Shown piece by piece: positions 7,662-10,461 of a stretch of 10,461 nt of DNA. Under the pieces are notes generated by a model, which was given only the letters and a program-made list of their open reading frames with translations, was not told the origin of the DNA and did not search any database. The number at the start of each line of letters is the position of its first letter. The first letter of the stretch is position 1. The DNA is taken from positions 1 through 10,461 of the forward strand of contig JNET01033972.1 in assembly GCA_000697455.1 (NCBI GenBank), in the 5' to 3' direction. Position numbers and translations under genes: made by a program. Source of the DNA: Basidiobolus heterosporus B8920 (taxonomy: Eukaryota; Basidiobolomycota; Basidiobolomycetes; Basidiobolales; Basidiobolaceae).

Positions 7662-8773
7662 ATGACTTCTACCAACCAGCCTCTATTTAGAATAAAGCTG
7701 GAGAAGACCACTTATTACAAGTCCTTGGAGCAATCCGCGGCCATCGTAATTCGCGGTAGCCTTCTCTTCAACCCCACCTTTCCTATGAAAATCAGCCGGA
7801 TTATGCTTCGCTTTCAAGGGAAATATGCAGCAACTTCTACAAAAGGTAAATATTATGTGGGTTTGATATTGCCAACCATCTACTAACTCGTTACTTTTCA
7901 GATATTCGTAAATCTGAAAAGATGTTGATTGAAAATCAATGGGTTTTCTTTGACGCTGGGAGAAAAAGTCAAACCGTACCGGCGGATTCGTACAAGTATG
8001 ATTTTGAGATAGCTTTACCAGAAGATCTCCCTGAATCGTGCAAGTTAGAATATGGAAATATCCAATATAAATTTAAAGCTACTGCCGAAACTTCCCTTCT
8101 TTACGCCAACCTCAAAGACGAGATAGAGGTGTTTTTGCGACAAAACGTCAACACATTAGTAGATCGAGTTTACCCAACGGAAATTGAAAAAAACTGGCGT
8201 GACTTGTTAAATATATCCATGAAAATACCATCAAACCAATATAAATTGGACAGCACCTTGCCGATAACGTTTCAAACTCGGTCAGTTGATGACAGTGTAA
8301 AGGTTGTCTTAGTATCATGCGCTCTACAAGAACACACAATTTTCCGTTCACCCAAGGCGCACAGAAGCACAGTAATTCGTGATCAATCCAAAGCGATTGG
8401 CATGTCCTTTACCTGGTGTAAAAACGTTGGACATATGGAAGACAAAGCAATGAAAATCAAGATTCCTGCTAACCGCTGTGCTTTCGATTGCATCAATGAT
8501 TACGTTGAAATATCTCATAAACTACGTGTTCGCGTAGACATTGAAAAAGAAGGAATTGTCGAGTCCTTGCGACTTTGCTTTCCTATCCTTATTGTTCCAC
8601 AGATATTCACTGATCTAAGCTATGATGAACTAGACATTGAACAACTGCCGGACTACGAAGTGATGACACCCCCACCTTCGTATGACACACTTACTGATGG
8701 TGTCAATATGGATGAAGGAAGTTATTTCCCCCCAAGATACTCCACATTGATTCGTAACATACCTGTATATTAG
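7662..8773 (+). CDS. arrestin-domain protein B (ART-like ubiquitin-ligase adaptor), complete, 2 exons
   Basis: A second alpha-arrestin, paralogous to protein A. Exons are 7662-7845 and 7902-8773, with a 56-nt phase-1 intron (GTAAAT...TTTTCAG) holding a perfect TACTAAC branch site at 7881-7887; the product is 351 residues. The N domain shows ISRIMLRFQGK, then LPEDLPESC and IQYKFKATAET, the same blocks in the same order as protein A. The C domain ends near LRLCFPILIV. The tail is longer than in A, acidic, and carries two PY motifs, PPSY (319-322) and PPRY (338-341), so it may bind multi-WW ligases more tightly. The intron sits in the same phase, just after the FxGK strand, in both genes. No key block is missing, and purifying selection is implied by the intact frame. 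Cargo is unknown. Confidence 0.9.
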
Positions 8774-8854
8774 ACTGAGCAGTGACCGATTTATCATTAG
8801 ATCTTCCTATGTATATGTCTCCAACTCTAGATGAGCGAGCTTTCACTTCCGTAA

Positions 8855-8860
8855 AATAAA
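8855..8860 (+). terminator. polyadenylation signal of arrestin gene B
   Basis: AATAAA on the plus strand 82 nt after the arrestin B stop codon, a usual fungal 3' UTR distance. Confidence 0.5.
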
Positions 8861-9093
8861 TACTTTTGTAAATTCTAACACTGCAATTGAGAAATTAACC
8901 AAACACAAAACCCCGTAGTTGTGCCATTACATCAAAAAAAAATTATCTGGATAGGATTATTATTTTATACAGAAGATATCATTTATTTGTATGTACATTG
9001 TATCAAGATAAACCAGTCGCCTTCCTATGAAATGACATTCAGGTTAGTATCTGCTTGTTACAACGATCAGAATTTGTGAAAAGAAATGCTGTA

Positions 9094-9202
9094 GAATCAG
9101 TGTAACTATGACTTCAAATAAATGAAAAAAGTCGCATTGCGGATGAACTACCAAAACGGAGTTCGTTATAGCCGCTCAAGCAAGAATAGCTATCATCACT
9201 TC
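9094..9202 (-). ncRNA. box C/D snoRNA-like gene, family 2, copy a
   Basis: On the minus strand: GAA (9202-9200), C box GTGATGA (9199-9193), body, D box CTGA (9100-9097), TTC (9096-9094). The 3-bp terminal stem is short but touches both boxes. The 12 nt facing 9102-9113, one base upstream of D, are complementary to GUAACUAUGACU. I recall this from 25S/28S rRNA as GGGAGUAACUAUGACUCUC, right next to the known I-PpoI homing site. By the fifth-nucleotide rule the second A of GUAAC would be methylated. No clear D' box is seen (CGAA-like at best). Class is well supported by the paralogue; the target is from memory. Confidence 0.75.
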
Positions 9203-9456
9203 GAAGAATGAAATGTCACCAATATTCCTAATTACTTACATTGAAACATGATCTTCCACTTTCCGAACTAGCAACCACAAGGAGTACCTTTTAGGAATCG
9301 AAGGTTAGAAAAAGGAATAGTATATTTGACAAAAGAGCGAAGAAAAATTTTGTCAGTGTAACTATGACTTCAAATAAATGAAAAAAGTCGCATCGCGGAT
9401 GGACTACCAAAACGGAGTCCGTTAAAGCCGCTCAAGAAAGAAATAGCTATCATCAT
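9097..9456. repeat. direct repeat, two copies of about 103 nt, 256 nt apart
   Basis: Positions 9097-9199 and 9353-9456 align with 6 substitutions and one single-base indel (about 93% identity). As with the first pair, the repeat stops at the C and D boxes, and the flanks differ but self-pair. The spacer between copies (9203-9347) shows no gene. Confidence 0.88.
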
Positions 9457-9462
9457 ACAAAA
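9348..9462 (-). ncRNA. box C/D snoRNA-like gene, family 2, copy b
   Basis: On the minus strand: TTTTG (9462-9458), one base, C box ATGATGA (9456-9450), body, D box CTGA (9356-9353), CAAAA (9352-9348). The 5-bp terminal stem differs in sequence from the stem of copy a but pairs in the same place. The guide faces 9358-9369 and is identical to that of copy a, 12 contiguous pairs with 25S/28S GUAACUAUGACU. A TATATAAG box lies about 93 nt upstream, so copies b and a may share one transcript, b first. Confidence 0.8.
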
Positions 9463-9554
9463 GAAAAAACAAATAAATTAAATAGAAAAGTTACCTTGTA
9501 TAGGATAGCCCAGAAGCTCGAAATAATGAGGGATACGAAAGGTACACTCAGTCG

Positions 9555-9562
9555 CTTATATA
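9555..9562 (-). promoter_or_regulatory. likely TATA box of the second snoRNA pair
   Basis: TATATAAG on the minus strand, about 93 nt upstream of the 5' end of snoRNA copy b. Position and orientation suit a promoter for a b-then-a dicistronic RNA. It could instead belong to nothing, as the region is AT-rich. Confidence 0.4.
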
Positions 9563-9704
9563 TGTCTCAAATTCTTTTTGATTTATCGTAAATCCAGGCC
9601 TCCCTGTAAACCTTGGAATTTTTTTCTAATTGTGCACGGTTTGATTGGCTTACTGTTTCCAAGAATGATAGATCGGCTGATCATCCATATTCCCATAATA
9701 CTCA

Positions 9705-9723
9705 GGTTCGTTTATAACGAACC
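9705..9723. repeat. 8-bp perfect inverted repeat with 3-nt loop
   Basis: ggttcgtt (9705-9712) and aacgaacc (9716-9723) flank TAT. This is a near-perfect palindrome of 19 nt, of the size of a dimeric regulator site or a small RNA hairpin. On the minus strand it lies upstream of the second snoRNA pair's TATA box. Confidence 0.55.
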
Positions 9724-9965
9724 ACGATACCCTGTTGGATCATTATCGTGCGGCACCGCTTATTATCCGTGTTGCTCATAAGCCTCTTAGCACCATAGGC
9801 TTGTTACTACTCTGTAGTTTTAGAGCGTCAACATAAGCGTAGACGAAAAGAATATCTTAGTACCCTTTCTTCTTTCCTCCTCTGAAGGATCGAAGAGGGT
9901 CGGAAATTCATACATTCCTTTTCTTAGAAATATCAGATGTTAAATTACATTGATTTGCTACTTAA

Positions 9966-9971
9966 TTTATT
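9966..9971 (-). terminator. likely polyadenylation signal of the carnitine acyltransferase gene
   Basis: AATAAA on the minus strand about 135 nt past the stop codon. Supported by hexamer and position only. Confidence 0.4.
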
Positions 9972-10105
9972 GACTATATGAATGGAAGAACTATGTGGAT
10001 CTGTGCAAGTGAGAAGGGATTTACAGGTGTTAGCTAGTGACTGGGTCATATATTAGAAAGTGTTTGTGAGTGAATTTATGGTCCCTGATGCGAATGATGC
10101 CTAAA

Positions 10106-10461
10106 TTAATAGGCTGCAACTTGTCCAGCTAAGGGGATTGGTTGTTGCATTGGTGGGCTGGTAAGGTGATCAGAGAAATTAATCCCTTCAGTTGGTTTAA
10201 TAACGGGCTGTGAGTTGACAATACGTTTGGAGGAAATTTGTTGTTGCTCTTCCATGAGTTGCTTCATATCGAACAGGCTCTGTTTAAGGTGTTCAATCAG
10301 TTTTTTAGGTTGACTTTCTACAAGACCAGCGCAGTTGAAGTGTAAAGATTTCTCGCGGATCATATAGGCTAGGCCAAAGCCATCAGGAACAACTTCACCC
10401 CAGCCATACTGATCGAATAAGTCATCGGAGATTTGTGATGTGGATAGATGCCAGTGCGATG
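10106..10461 (-). CDS. carnitine O-acetyltransferase-type protein, C-terminal 117 residues (partial)
   Basis: This is the end of a choline/carnitine acyltransferase, an enzyme that moves acetyl or acyl groups between CoA and carnitine so they can cross organelle membranes. The gene enters from the right edge; the first whole codon ends at 10459, and no intron is needed in the visible part. Family landmarks in order are HLSTSQ with the substrate-binding STS motif (residues 6-8 of the fragment), VVPDGFGLAY (23-32), and the last helix, KKLIEHLKQSLFDMKQLM. About 45 residues of Gln- and Pro-containing low-complexity tail follow and end in AAY. Yeast Cat2 and animal CrAT end at or near a peroxisomal AKL-type signal; this one does not, so peroxisomal import by PTS1 is unlikely. 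Acyl-chain preference and the catalytic His lie outside the window. Confidence 0.9.
   Translation of the reverse strand, partial: SHWHLSTSQISDDLFDQYGWGEVVPDGFGLAYMIREKSLHFNCAGLVESQPKKLIEHLKQSLFDMKQLMEEQQQISSKRIVNSQPVIKPTEGINFSDHLTSPPMQQPIPLAGQVAAY

Larger units (their letters stand above)
9463..10105. other. intergenic, between the snoRNA pair and the carnitine acyltransferase 3' end
   Basis: About 640 nt with a TATA box (9555-9562), a palindrome (9705-9723) and a likely polyadenylation signal (9966-9971). A 67-codon plus-strand frame at 9578-9781 contains the palindrome and resembles no protein I know. No gene is called here. The stretch 8774-9093, before the snoRNA pair, holds only the 3' UTR of arrestin gene B and AT-rich DNA. 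Confidence 0.55.

Noticed and set aside
3983-9456. Repeats read as a CRISPR array or as transposon ends
   Set aside because: Each family has only two long copies with unequal spacers, no target-site duplications or transposase, and the repeat edges coincide with C and D boxes.
9578-9781. 67-codon plus-strand frame
   Set aside because: Not recognisable; contains a palindrome and lies in the presumed upstream region of the second snoRNA pair.

Overview
This looks like nuclear DNA of a fungus. The genes are split by short introns (56 to 97 nt) with GT...AG ends, and one intron has a textbook TACTAAC branch site. Intergenic DNA is AT-rich with TATA boxes and AATAAA signals. The proteins are fungal in style: an Rsp5-adaptor type arrestin pair with PPxY motifs, a Shewanella-like phosphatase, a secreted alpha-carbonic anhydrase and a carnitine acyltransferase. 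An early-diverging (zygomycete-type) lineage is my guess only; the sequence does not prove it.

Layout: (1) 238-1283, minus strand, complete secreted alpha-carbonic anhydrase in four exons. (2) 2651-3796, minus strand, complete membrane-anchored Shewanella-like metallophosphatase in four exons, with a 4-codon upstream ORF. (3) 3977-4263, minus strand, two tandem copies of a box C/D snoRNA-like gene, with a strong hairpin and a TATA box upstream. (4) 4770-5831, minus strand, and 7662-8773, plus strand: two divergently transcribed arrestin-domain paralogues, each with one phase-1 intron at nearly the same place. They are separated by about 1.8 kb that holds no recognisable gene. (5) 9094-9462, minus strand, two tandem copies of a second, unrelated box C/D snoRNA-like gene, again with a TATA box upstream. 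(6) 10106-10461, minus strand, the C-terminal 117 residues of a carnitine O-acyltransferase that runs off the window.

The most interesting content is in the gaps between proteins. Both repeat pairs carry a C box, a D box and terminal stems whose sequences differ between copies while still pairing. Each has a guide-like segment complementary to a very conserved stretch of 25S/28S rRNA (11 nt in one family, 12 nt in the other; the rRNA sequences are recalled, not searched). I read them as two small dicistronic snoRNA genes that grew by local tandem duplication. The protein genes do not form an obvious pathway. The arrestins are probably cargo adaptors for ubiquitin-driven endocytosis; the others handle CO2/bicarbonate, dephosphorylation and acyl-carnitine exchange.
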